Of a stretch of 11,602 bases of DNA, positions 6,397 through 11,602 are shown piece after piece (the stretch's first letter is position 1; each line of letters starts with the position of its first letter). The notes beneath the pieces were generated by a model that saw only the letters and a list, made by a program, of their open reading frames with translations, did not search any database and was not told where the DNA came from. Origin of the DNA: CAJUOR01 sp964596105 (GTDB taxonomy: Bacteria > Bacillota_I > Bacilli_A > Erysipelotrichales > Coprobacillaceae); contig CAZQRT010000045.1 in NCBI GenBank assembly GCA_964596105.1, forward strand, positions 1 through 11,602, written 5' to 3'. Position numbers and translations under genes: made by a program.

Positions 6397-7420
6397 CAGG
6401 GAATTTGTCTATCAGACAATTCAAGAGATCATGGCGATCGACTCCCCCAGCGGGTATACGAAAAAGGCCGTGCAGTATGTGGAGAACTTCGCCCGCCAGA
6501 GAGGGATGGATTTTTCCTGGACGAGAAAGGGCAACGGCATCATCACGATCCCCGGTAAAAGCGCGGCAAAGACCATCGGGGTTTGCGCCCATGTCGACAC
6601 CCTTGGTTTAATGGTGCGCTCCATCAAGGAAAACGGCCATCTCGCCATCACGAAACTCGGCGGCCCGATCATGCCGACGCTGGACAGCGAATGGTGCAAG
6701 GTCTATACCCGCGAGGGCAAGGTTTATGAAGGAACCATCTACAGTGTCAGCCCGGCGGCGCATGTCTATCCGGATTCCGCGTCCAAGCCGCGCGATGAGG
6801 CCAATCTCGAGGTCATTTTGGACGAGGTTGTCAAAAATAAAGCGGATGCGCAAAAGCTCGGCATTCAGACCGGCGATTTCATCTGCTATGACCCGAAGAC
6901 AGTCATTACCAAAAGCGGTTTTATCAAATCGCGTTTTCTCGATGACAAGCTGAGTGTGGCGATCCTTTTAGGGGTGCTTGATTATATGCATAAAAACGCG
7001 GTAGTGCCGGATTACAATACCAAGTTTATGGTATCCACCTACGAGGAAGTCGGCCACGGCATGTCCAGTATTCCGTCTGATATCACCGAACTTTTGTGCG
7101 TCGATATGGGCTGCATCGGTCTTGATTTAGCCTGCACGGAGTATGATGTCTCGATCTGCGTCAAAGATTCCAGTGGTCCTTACAATTATGATATGACCGG
7201 CGAGCTTATCGCGATCGCCCAGGCGCAAAAGTTAAATTACGCCGTCGATATTTACCCGTTCTACGGTTCGGATGCCACGGCGGCTTTACGGGCCGGCTAT
7301 GATATCAGAGCCGCTTTGATCGGCCCCGGCGTGTTTGCCAGCCACGGCTATGAGCGCAGCCACATTGACGGTGTGGAAAGCGCGATGAATCTCGTTTACT
7401 ATTATTTGTGTCAACAATAA
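6380..7420 (+). CDS. M42 family metallo-aminopeptidase (glutamyl aminopeptidase/cellulase-M type)
   Basis: M42 enzymes are large cytosolic di-metal aminopeptidases that trim short peptides. The 346 residues contain the full ligand set: AHVDT with His71 and Asp73, RFLDDKLS with the bridging Asp188, STYEEVGHG with Glu222 (general base) and Glu223, VDMG with Asp242, and SHGYERSHIDG with His328. IDSPSGYT at 20-27 is the usual N-terminal signature. Length and motif order are normal for the family. The start ATG lies 17 bp inside the TtcA-like gene, with AAAGGATG a few nucleotides ahead, so translation is coupled and the two share the upstream promoter. No functional link with tRNA thiolation is evident. 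Substrate preference cannot be read from the sequence. Confidence 0.94.
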   Translation: MKIQFDREFVYQTIQEIMAIDSPSGYTKKAVQYVENFARQRGMDFSWTRKGNGIITIPGKSAAKTIGVCAHVDTLGLMVRSIKENGHLAITKLGGPIMPTLDSEWCKVYTREGKVYEGTIYSVSPAAHVYPDSASKPRDEANLEVILDEVVKNKADAQKLGIQTGDFICYDPKTVITKSGFIKSRFLDDKLSVAILLGVLDYMHKNAVVPDYNTKFMVSTYEEVGHGMSSIPSDITELLCVDMGCIGLDLACTEYDVSICVKDSSGPYNYDMTGELIAIAQAQKLNYAVDIYPFYGSDATAALRAGYDIRAALIGPGVFASHGYERSHIDGVESAMNLVYYYLCQQ

Positions 7421-7442
7421 AAAGCCCTTTCGGGCTTTTTTT
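7421..7442 (+). terminator. Bidirectional rho-independent terminator
   Basis: AAAGCCC (7421-7427), loop TTTC and GGGCTTT (7432-7438) are followed by a T-run to 7442, directly after the peptidase stop. On the minus strand the same stem is followed by five T residues and overlaps the stop of the merR-type gene (7441-7443), so it can end both transcripts. Confidence 0.9.
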
Positions 7443-7782
7443 ATCGCTGAAGCAAATTGATTTTCTCATTGAGGAGATTGAGGGAGTCGTTCATCTCTTT
7501 CAGGCGCGCCACCAGTTTTTCTCTTTCCCGCAAAAGAAGCTCATGGCGCTTTTGATCGCAGTCTTCCTGACCTTCAAGATGGAAATAGTTCAAAAGCGAA
7601 TCGATGGACAGGCCGGCCGCGCGCATGCATTTCACAAAGCGAATGCGGTTTAAATCCGCCTCGCTGTAATCGCGCGCGCCGCTTTTATCGCGGGCGATAT
7701 CCGTCAACAGCCCCACTTTCTCATAGTACCGCAAAGTATCCGGAGTGAGACTGTAAAGTTCGCTGACTTCCGAAATTCTCAT
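7441..7782 (-). CDS. MerR family transcriptional regulator
   Basis: The 113-residue protein has the MerR layout. A winged helix-turn-helix begins at residue 2 (RISEVSELYSLTPDTLRYYEKVGLL, 2-26) with the GARDYSEADLNRIRFVK wing and helix at 35-51, followed by a dimerisation coiled coil at about 77-111. There is no separate effector domain. The only cysteines are Cys52 and Cys75, not spaced like the metal-binding sites of metal sensors, so a drug, aldehyde or redox signal is more likely (inference). ATG 7780-7782 is preferred over GTG at 7791 because TAAGGATGTGAT is properly spaced only from the ATG. It has its own promoter with a 19-bp spacer and dyads, as expected for autoregulation. The MATE efflux gene just upstream on the same strand is the obvious candidate partner, but the visible operator faces merR, not the MATE gene. 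Confidence 0.9.
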   Translation of the reverse strand: MRISEVSELYSLTPDTLRYYEKVGLLTDIARDKSGARDYSEADLNRIRFVKCMRAAGLSIDSLLNYFHLEGQEDCDQKRHELLLREREKLVARLKEMNDSLNLLNEKINLLQR

Positions 7783-7805
7783 GGCAATCACATCCTTACC
7801 CTTTA

Positions 7806-7836
7806 AGCATACAACTTGAAGTATGCTCTAAGTCAA
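7806..7836 (-). promoter_or_regulatory. MerR-type promoter and operator with 19-bp spacer
   Basis: On the minus strand TTGACT (plus 7831-7836) and TATGCT (plus 7806-7811) are 19 bp apart, the long spacer characteristic of MerR-controlled promoters. Two dyads overlap it. AGCATAC-N8-GTATGCT (7806-7827) is perfect. CTCTAAGT and ACTTGAAG (7826-7833 and 7814-7821) pair 6 of 8 around a 4-nt centre, like other MerR boxes. The -35 contains the TGA stop of the MATE gene. Confidence 0.78.
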
Positions 7837-9203
7837 GAATTTTGTTTTGCGGCGCGAATAAAATCGTTAGTATAGAAGGCGTAGAGGAGCTGGATGGTCA
7901 TGACGCACCAGATGGTCGGTTCACAGAAGATAACCGCCATGTAGGCGAATTTAGGAATGAAGATTCTCACAAACAGGATCTTGCCTAACAGCTCAATGAC
8001 ACTGGAGACGAGCGGCAGCATCTTCTGGCCGATGCCCTGCAGCGCCGAGCGGGTTTGCATCAGCACGCCGAGCACGGCATAGAACGGGCCGACAATCCTC
8101 AGGTACATGGCGCCGTTATTCAAAACGACCGGTTCACTCGATCCCGAGATGACTTTGACTAAGGTCGGGGCCATGAACAGCAGAAATACCGTGACGGCCG
8201 CGGCCATGACGAAGTCGCAGATGTAGCAGTCGCGCATCGCGGTCCGGATCCGTTTGCCCTGGTTGGCTCCTTTGTTCTGGGAGACGAAGGTGGAAACCGC
8301 CATCGATAAAGAGGTGAAAGGCAGATTGAAGAACATGTAGATCTTGCGGGCCGCGGTATGGCCGGCGATCACGAGTGTTCCCAGCCCGTTGATGCCGGAC
8401 TGCAAGATGACAGATCCCATGGAGACGATGCTGCCCATCAGGCCCATCGAGTAGCCCTGCCCGATCATTTCCCGGTAGAGCGGTCCGTCATAGGCGAAAT
8501 GTTCTTTCTGAGGTATTAACAGGCGGGTTTTCTTAAAAATATAAATCAGGCAAAAGACGACCGACAGCCCCTGGGAGATCACGGTGGCGATGGCGGCTCC
8601 GGTCACGCCCATATTGAGCCGGGTGATGAAAAGAATATCGAGGACGATGTTCAAAACGGATGAGACGACCAGAAAGACGAGCGGCATGACGCTGTTGCCG
8701 ATGGCGCGCAGCATGCCGGCGCACAGGTTGTAGGCAAACATGATGACGATGAAATAGGTGATCCAGGAAATGTAGCTGTAGGCTTCATCGATGATGTCGG
8801 CCGGGGTGTTTAAGACTTGCAGTAACGGGCGCAGGATGATCGTGCCGACGATGGTGATGAGCAGCGAAGATCCGATGCCGATCACGAGACTGGCGGCGAC
8901 GGATTTTTTTAACAGCTGCTCATCGGAGGAGCCGTAGCTTCGCGCGGTGACGATGGCCAGGCCGTTGCCGATGCCTAACGCGAACCCCACCAATAGATCA
9001 TAGATGGATGTGCAGCTGCCGATCGCGGCCAGCGAACTGTCGCCCAGATAGTTGCCGACGATCATCGTGTCGACGGTATTGTAGAGCTGCTGGAAGACGC
9101 TGGAGATGAACACCGGGATCGCGAATAAAATCAGTGACTGAAAAATCGGACCGTGTAACAGGTCGACGTTCGCTTTAAAGAGCGATCTTTTGTTTTCTGC
9201 CAT
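7833..9203 (-). CDS. MATE family multidrug/cation antiporter
   Basis: This 456-residue inner-membrane transporter is expected to have twelve helices and to export organic cations or drugs in exchange for Na+ or H+. The family signatures are near the N-terminus: FAIPVFISSVFQQLYNTVDT (27-46), IVGNYLG (48-54), and GIGNGLAIVTARSYG (77-91). The second half repeats the pattern (MFFNLPFTSLSMAVSTFVSQ). ATG 9201-9203 is chosen because GAAGGGGGAAC lies just upstream. The frame is open to 9251, but that part runs through the rpsD terminator. No promoter is visible in the 15 bp between that terminator and the start region, so expression may rely on read-through from rpsD or on a promoter inside rpsD. The merR-type gene follows, with its promoter beginning in the stop codon. 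The substrate is unknown. Confidence 0.93.
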   Translation of the reverse strand: MAENKRSLFKANVDLLHGPIFQSLILFAIPVFISSVFQQLYNTVDTMIVGNYLGDSSLAAIGSCTSIYDLLVGFALGIGNGLAIVTARSYGSSDEQLLKKSVAASLVIGIGSSLLITIVGTIILRPLLQVLNTPADIIDEAYSYISWITYFIVIMFAYNLCAGMLRAIGNSVMPLVFLVVSSVLNIVLDILFITRLNMGVTGAAIATVISQGLSVVFCLIYIFKKTRLLIPQKEHFAYDGPLYREMIGQGYSMGLMGSIVSMGSVILQSGINGLGTLVIAGHTAARKIYMFFNLPFTSLSMAVSTFVSQNKGANQGKRIRTAMRDCYICDFVMAAAVTVFLLFMAPTLVKVISGSSEPVVLNNGAMYLRIVGPFYAVLGVLMQTRSALQGIGQKMLPLVSSVIELLGKILFVRIFIPKFAYMAVIFCEPTIWCVMTIQLLYAFYTNDFIRAAKQNS

Positions 9204-9218
9204 AAAGTTCCCCCTTCG

Positions 9219-9249
9219 AAAAAAAGAACCTGCTGTACCAAGCAGGTCC
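9219..9249 (-). terminator. Rho-independent terminator after rpsD
   Basis: On the minus strand ACCTGCT, a 6-nt loop and AGCAGGT form a 7-bp stem, extended by a G-U and a G-C pair. It is followed by TTC and a run of seven T residues (plus 9219-9225). It stands between rpsD and the MATE gene and would limit read-through. Confidence 0.85.
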
Positions 9250-9257
9250 ATGATGAT

Positions 9258-9863
9258 TTAACCGAGACGGTTGTAGTACTCAACGATCAGCTGTTCGTTA
9301 ATCTCCTGGTTCAATTCTGATCTTTCCGGTAAACGGACATATTTGCCTTCCATGTTCTCTCTGTCCACTTCGACAAATCCCGGAACATGGGTGACGTTTT
9401 CCAGGCTGTCTTTGATGATCTGCAGGCTTCGGGAGCGTTCTTTCACAGCCACCACATCGCCGACTTTAACCTGGTAGGAAGGGATGTTGGTTTTTTTGCC
9501 GTTCACGGTGATATGACCGTGGTTGACAAGCTGGCGGGCCTGGCGCCGCGTCGTGGCGTATCCCATGCGGTAAACCATGTTGTCGAGGCGGCTTTCCAGT
9601 AAGTGGAAGAAGTTCAGGCTGGTCACGCCGCGCATTTTCGCGGCTTTAAAATACGTGTTGCGGAACTGTTTTTCGGTCAGTCCGTACATGTTTCTGACTT
9701 TCTGTTTTTCCGCGAGCTGCGTGCCGTATTCGGTCATCTTTCTTCTTCTTTGACCGTGCTGGCCCGGCGCGTAGGCGCGGCGGTTTAATTCTTTTCCCGA
9801 TTCCAGAACCGAGAAGTTCAGACGTCTGGATACTTTCCAGACCGGTCCGGTATAGCGTGCCAT
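9258..9863 (-). CDS. rpsD: 30S ribosomal protein S4, zinc-free (C-minus) form
   Basis: S4 is a primary 16S rRNA-binding protein that starts assembly of the 5' domain of the small subunit. The 201 residues carry the usual N-terminal region (MARYTGPVWK, then RAYAPGQHGQRRRK at 29-42), the helical LTEKQFRNTYFKAA section, and the S4 RNA-binding domain at about 91-150 (LESRLDNMVYRMGYATTRRQ onward). There is no cysteine anywhere, so the N-terminal zinc knuckle of C-plus S4 proteins is missing. ATG 9861-9863 is set by AAGGAGG 9 nt upstream and by the conserved MARYTGP. The open frame to 9899 is not used. It is transcribed alone from a strong promoter through a long leader, as in other Bacillota, where S4 represses its own translation or transcription by binding that leader. 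Confidence 0.98.
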   Translation of the reverse strand: MARYTGPVWKVSRRLNFSVLESGKELNRRAYAPGQHGQRRRKMTEYGTQLAEKQKVRNMYGLTEKQFRNTYFKAAKMRGVTSLNFFHLLESRLDNMVYRMGYATTRRQARQLVNHGHITVNGKKTNIPSYQVKVGDVVAVKERSRSLQIIKDSLENVTHVPGFVEVDRENMEGKYVRLPERSELNQEINEQLIVEYYNRLG

Positions 9864-10019
9864 TTCTTTTCCTCCTTTTGGTTTTTTTAGAAAACGCATC
9901 AGGCATGAAGCATTCGTGTTGTGTTCATATTAAGCATTTCTCTGGCAGCCAGATACTTTGCACACTTCAGCTATAAACGCAGGGGGCGAACCTTCATGTG
10001 CTGCCTTTCTTGTTGCACG
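9864..10019 (-). promoter_or_regulatory. rpsD 5' leader, candidate S4 autoregulatory RNA
   Basis: From the predicted start of transcription near 10019 the leader is about 156 nt and has no good ORF. In minus-strand order it contains GGCAGC (plus 10000-10005), CATGAAG (plus 9992-9998), GCTGCC (plus 9944-9949) and CTTCATG (plus 9904-9910). The first pairs with the third and the second with the fourth, so both helices together would form a pseudoknot. GCACA (9997-10001) can also pair with TGTGC (9960-9964), and TCTGG-CTG-CCAGA (9941-9953) is a local hairpin that competes with GCTGCC. S4 leaders that mimic the S4 site of 16S rRNA are known in Bacillota. The match here is by position and pairing only. 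Confidence 0.65.
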
Positions 10020-10025
10020 ATGATT

Positions 10026-10053
10026 ATTATACCTGACAAAGGCAAATTGTCAA
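10026..10053 (-). promoter_or_regulatory. Strong rpsD promoter
   Basis: On the minus strand perfect TTGACA (plus 10048-10053) and perfect TATAAT (plus 10026-10031) are 16 bp apart. The -35 contains the TGA stop of the upstream EEP-fold gene. An inverted repeat, TGACAA-N7-TTGTCA (10034-10052), spans the -35 and part of the spacer. Confidence 0.85.
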
Positions 10054-10853
10054 GAGGCAATATCCCAGTCCACTAAAACCGCCATGTGGTCGCTGACTCT
10101 TTCCGGGCCGGAAAACAGGCGCCTGGCGCTAAGGACGGGGAAGGGCTGTCCGTAGGTGAAGATGTAGTCGAGGCGCAGCCGTTTCGGCTCGTTGGTCAGA
10201 TCGTATCCCTGGGGATAGATGAAGGTCTCATCGGTGATCTCGTTACCGGCGCAGGTGTACTGGTCGCGGTATCCGGCATTTAAAATCATCTGGTAGCAGG
10301 GGGTTAAGGCGTCATTGGAGAAGTCTCCGGCGAGAATGACGGGATGATCTTTGGACTCGCTTTTGACCCACTCGTCGAGTTTCAAAAACTGCGCCGCGAA
10401 CGGTTCGTACTCGTCGTCCTCCCAGCCCAGCTGGCAGGAATAGACATCGACGGTCTGAGCGGGCAGCTGAATCCCGGCTTTGAGAATCTTGCGGCTTTTA
10501 AAGGTGAAAATATCATGGGTATGACTGACATACTGGGTGACGACACTGGTGACGGGATAGCGGGACATGATGGCGATGCCTTCCTCAAAAATCTTAAAGC
10601 CGTAATGCGACAGATCCCAGACAAAGTGGTAAGCCGGCTGTCCTAAAAGCTCATTGACCCGGGCGCAGATGATGCGCACGGCATTGTCGGCGCGGATATA
10701 CTCATCAACCCGGTCGGACATGAGGGACTGGGCGGCTTCACAAAAGCAGATCACATCGATTTCTTCGCGGACAATTTCCGCGGCGATCCTGTGGAACTTC
10801 GCCATCTGGTCCTCTTCCTGATATGTGTTTAAATTCAAGGTCATCAGCTTCAT
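10050..10853 (-). CDS. Endonuclease/exonuclease/phosphatase (EEP) superfamily hydrolase, substrate unknown
   Basis: The 267-residue product has the DNase I/sphingomyelinase fold signatures. These are MTLNLNT at 4-10, ICFCEA with the metal-binding Glu39, EEGIAIMSRYP at 90-100, ILAGDFSND at 173-181 with Asp177, RLDYIF with Asp229, and VSDHMAV with Asp255 and His256. No signal peptide is present, so it is probably cytosolic. The overall look recalls the maltose-6'-phosphate phosphatase (MapP) branch of Bacillota, and a PTS IIB-like gene is divergent from it, but this remains inference. Two positions deviate: VYSCQLGW has Gln141 where relatives usually have a His, and GDFSN has Ser179 where GDFN is usual. 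Activity may therefore be altered. ATG 10851-10853 is preceded by GAGGTGA at 8 nt. It has its own predicted promoter and ends inside the rpsD promoter. Confidence 0.85.
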   Translation of the reverse strand: MKLMTLNLNTYQEEDQMAKFHRIAAEIVREEIDVICFCEAAQSLMSDRVDEYIRADNAVRIICARVNELLGQPAYHFVWDLSHYGFKIFEEGIAIMSRYPVTSVVTQYVSHTHDIFTFKSRKILKAGIQLPAQTVDVYSCQLGWEDDEYEPFAAQFLKLDEWVKSESKDHPVILAGDFSNDALTPCYQMILNAGYRDQYTCAGNEITDETFIYPQGYDLTNEPKRLRLDYIFTYGQPFPVLSARRLFSGPERVSDHMAVLVDWDIAS

Positions 10854-10876
10854 ATCCTTGTCACCTCGTGATCTCC

Positions 10877-10905
10877 ATTATAGCGAATTAAGCCGCAAAA
10901 CAAAA
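10877..10905 (-). promoter_or_regulatory. Predicted promoter of the EEP-fold hydrolase gene
   Basis: On the minus strand a perfect TATAAT (plus 10877-10882) is preceded at 17 bp by TTTTGT (plus 10900-10905), a weak -35. TTGTTT at 15 bp is the alternative. The predicted leader is about 17 nt. The remaining bases to 10981 are A/T-rich and show no other feature I can support. Confidence 0.5.
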
Positions 10906-10981
10906 GCGTTTTTTTATGCTTGAAAGCCCTTTTTCGGCAGTAAAAGAACTTTTTTTATCGTCTTAAATATCATTAAAACAA

Positions 10982-11010
10982 TATACAGAGGACAGATGTT
11001 ATGGTAGAAT
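10982..11010 (+). promoter_or_regulatory. Predicted promoter of the PTS IIB-like gene
   Basis: TATACA (10982-10987) and the extended -10 TGGTAGAAT (TAGAAT at 11005-11010) are 17 bp apart. The start of transcription would be near 11017, with a leader of about 16 nt that carries the GGAAGG ribosome-binding site. No cre-like operator was recognised. Confidence 0.55.
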
Positions 11011-11032
11011 AAAAGGGAAAGGAAGGATCACG

Positions 11033-11443
11033 ATGATTCACATTTTACTATGCTGCATGGGCGGCTTCTCTTCGAGCGCCATGGTCACCCATCTCACCCA
11101 TGATATCGAAAACAGTGAGTACAAGGAATTAATGGATGTGGAATTTTATCCCTTCAGCGCGGCTCACGAGAAGATGAATGAGGTCGATATCATTCTGACT
11201 TGTCCCCATCTGAAGTATTCGGTGCCTGATTTTATCAAGCGCTATGATGTCAAAATCCCGATTTATATATTACCGCCTAAGCTGTACGGTTCGATGACGC
11301 CCAAGGCGATTTATGAGGATGTGACCGATGTTCTGGCCGGGTACCGGGAAAACCCGCACAATCCGTGGAGCTTTCCAAATGAGGAAAACACCCTGAAAAT
11401 CTCGCGCCGCTGCTCGCACCGGGAGTGGCTGGAAAACCGCTGA
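11033..11443 (+). CDS. Orphan PTS EIIB-like protein of the lactose/cellobiose type with C-terminal extension
   Basis: EIIB proteins accept phosphate from EIIA on a cysteine and pass it to a sugar during uptake. ILLCCMGGFSSSAMV (4-18) matches the EIIB phosphocysteine loop, with Cys8 aligned to the active cysteine and an extra Cys7 before it. VDIILTCPHLKYSV (51-64) and IPIYILPPKLYGSMTPKAIY (75-94) fit the later strands of the fold. The domain ends near residue 104. A further ~32 residues (NPWSFPNEENT and a basic RRCSHREW tail) exceed the normal ~100-residue length and are unrecognised. No EIIA or EIIC gene is in the window, so it may serve a distant transporter or act as a regulator. ATG 11033 is preceded by AAGGAAGG. 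The TGA stop lies in the following terminator hairpin. Confidence 0.8.
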   Translation: MIHILLCCMGGFSSSAMVTHLTHDIENSEYKELMDVEFYPFSAAHEKMNEVDIILTCPHLKYSVPDFIKRYDVKIPIYILPPKLYGSMTPKAIYEDVTDVLAGYRENPHNPWSFPNEENTLKISRRCSHREWLENR

Positions 11444-11457
11444 AAAGCGGTTTTTTT
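11433..11457 (+). terminator. Rho-independent terminator of the PTS IIB-like gene
   Basis: AAAACCGCT (11433-11441), a GAAA tetraloop (11442-11445) and AGCGGTTTT (11446-11454) form a 9-bp stem ending in a run of seven T residues. The last codons and the TGA stop (11441-11443) lie inside the hairpin. Confidence 0.9.
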
Positions 11458-11461
11458 ATAT

Positions 11462-11486
11462 AAAAAAGGCTCTCAAATAGAGAGTC
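11462..11486 (-). terminator. Rho-independent terminator of htpG
   Basis: On the minus strand GACTCTC, loop TATTT and GAGAGCC pair (five Watson-Crick pairs, one G-U and one G-C). They are followed by six T residues (plus 11462-11467) and start 1 nt after the htpG stop codon. Confidence 0.8.
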
Positions 11487-11602
11487 TTATTGCCAGGCTT
11501 TCACCATTAAATCGGTGATTTTATCCGAGAAGCTGAGGGGATCGTCAATCGGGAAGCCTTCAATCAGCAAAGCCTGATCTAACAAAAGCGAGGCGTATTC
11601 TT
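11487..11602 (-). CDS. htpG: Chaperone HtpG (Hsp90 family), C-terminal end only
   Basis: Only the last 37 complete codons are present. The visible stretch LLLDQALLIEGFPIDDPLSF followed by SDKITDLMVKAW closely resembles the C-terminal dimerisation helix of bacterial HtpG, where DQALLIEG-P-DP-F is typical. HtpG is a cytosolic ATP-dependent chaperone. The stop TAA is at 11487-11489, followed directly by a terminator. The gene is transcribed towards the PTS IIB-like gene, so the two converge. Promoter and catalytic N-terminus lie outside the window. Confidence 0.87.
   Translation of the reverse strand, partial: EYASLLLDQALLIEGFPIDDPLSFSDKITDLMVKAWQ

Noticed and set aside
7441..7653. Plus-strand ORF opposite the merR-type gene
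   Set aside because: It runs through the terminator and antisense to a well-conserved regulator, with no start signal.
9204..9251. Longer N-terminus for the MATE protein
   Set aside because: The extra codons translate the rpsD terminator hairpin. ATG 9203 has a good ribosome-binding site and the normal family start.
9864..9899. Longer N-terminus for S4 (12 extra residues)
   Set aside because: The region contains the AAGGAGG ribosome-binding site for ATG 9863 and S4 proteins begin with MARYTGP.
10086..10646. Plus-strand ORFs opposite the EEP-fold gene
   Set aside because: They are antisense to a gene with clear catalytic motifs and have no start signals or recognisable products.
10894..10915. 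Hairpin-like CGC...GCG followed by seven T on the plus strand
   Set aside because: The stem is only 3 bp and there is no plus-strand gene upstream to terminate.
1..11602. CRISPR arrays, insertion sequences, prophage genes, tRNA genes or toxin-antitoxin pairs
   Set aside because: I looked for spaced direct repeats, transposase motifs and cloverleaf-like segments with CCA ends and saw none. All gaps between genes are under 200 bp.

Overview
The window reads as ordinary housekeeping chromosome from a Bacillota (Firmicutes) bacterium. The signs are EzrA, a Shine-Dalgarno consensus close to AAGGAGGTGATC, a ThiI without a rhodanese domain next to its own cysteine desulfurase, a cysteine-free S4 protein, and short TTGACA/TATAAT promoters with rho-independent terminators. 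The combination rpsD, ezrA, cysteine desulfurase and thiI in one region recalls, from memory, the Bacillus gene neighbourhood. An Erysipelotrichia-like origin is possible, but this is a guess. No phage, insertion sequence, CRISPR array or toxin system is visible.

Layout. Positions 1-2736 (minus strand) hold a sulfur-transfer operon: cysteine desulfurase (nifZ-like), thiI and thiM. thiM is cut by the window edge and its frame looks disturbed near the edge. A divergent plus-strand pair follows at 2792-3813: a PPP-type metallophosphatase and a small membrane-anchored protein of unknown function. This pair meets ezrA (minus, 3827-5593) at a shared terminator. ezrA is divergent from a TtcA-like tRNA thiolase gene that overlaps an M42 aminopeptidase gene (plus, 5680-7420). 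Both then converge on a merR-type regulator (minus, 7441-7782). Upstream of merR on the minus strand lie a MATE efflux gene (7833-9203), rpsD with a long leader (9258-10019), and an EEP-fold hydrolase (10050-10853). Divergent from the hydrolase is an orphan PTS IIB-like protein (11033-11443). The window ends in the 3' end of htpG (minus).

How the genes work together. The desulfurase probably passes persulfide sulfur to ThiI, for 4-thiouridine in tRNA and for thiazole synthesis. ThiM salvages hydroxyethylthiazole. The TtcA-like protein is a second predicted tRNA thiolase and could draw on the same desulfurase. The rest are individual cell-division, ribosome, stress, efflux and sugar-metabolism genes.

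The most interesting points are regulatory. merR has a promoter with a 19-bp spacer and a nested dyad whose -35 contains the MATE stop codon. rpsD has a roughly 156-nt leader with pseudoknot-compatible complementary segments, while every other predicted leader here is about 25 nt or less. Two terminator hairpins contain the stop codon of their gene. The EEP hydrolase appears to lack a usual catalytic histidine. I see no convincing new multi-gene system.
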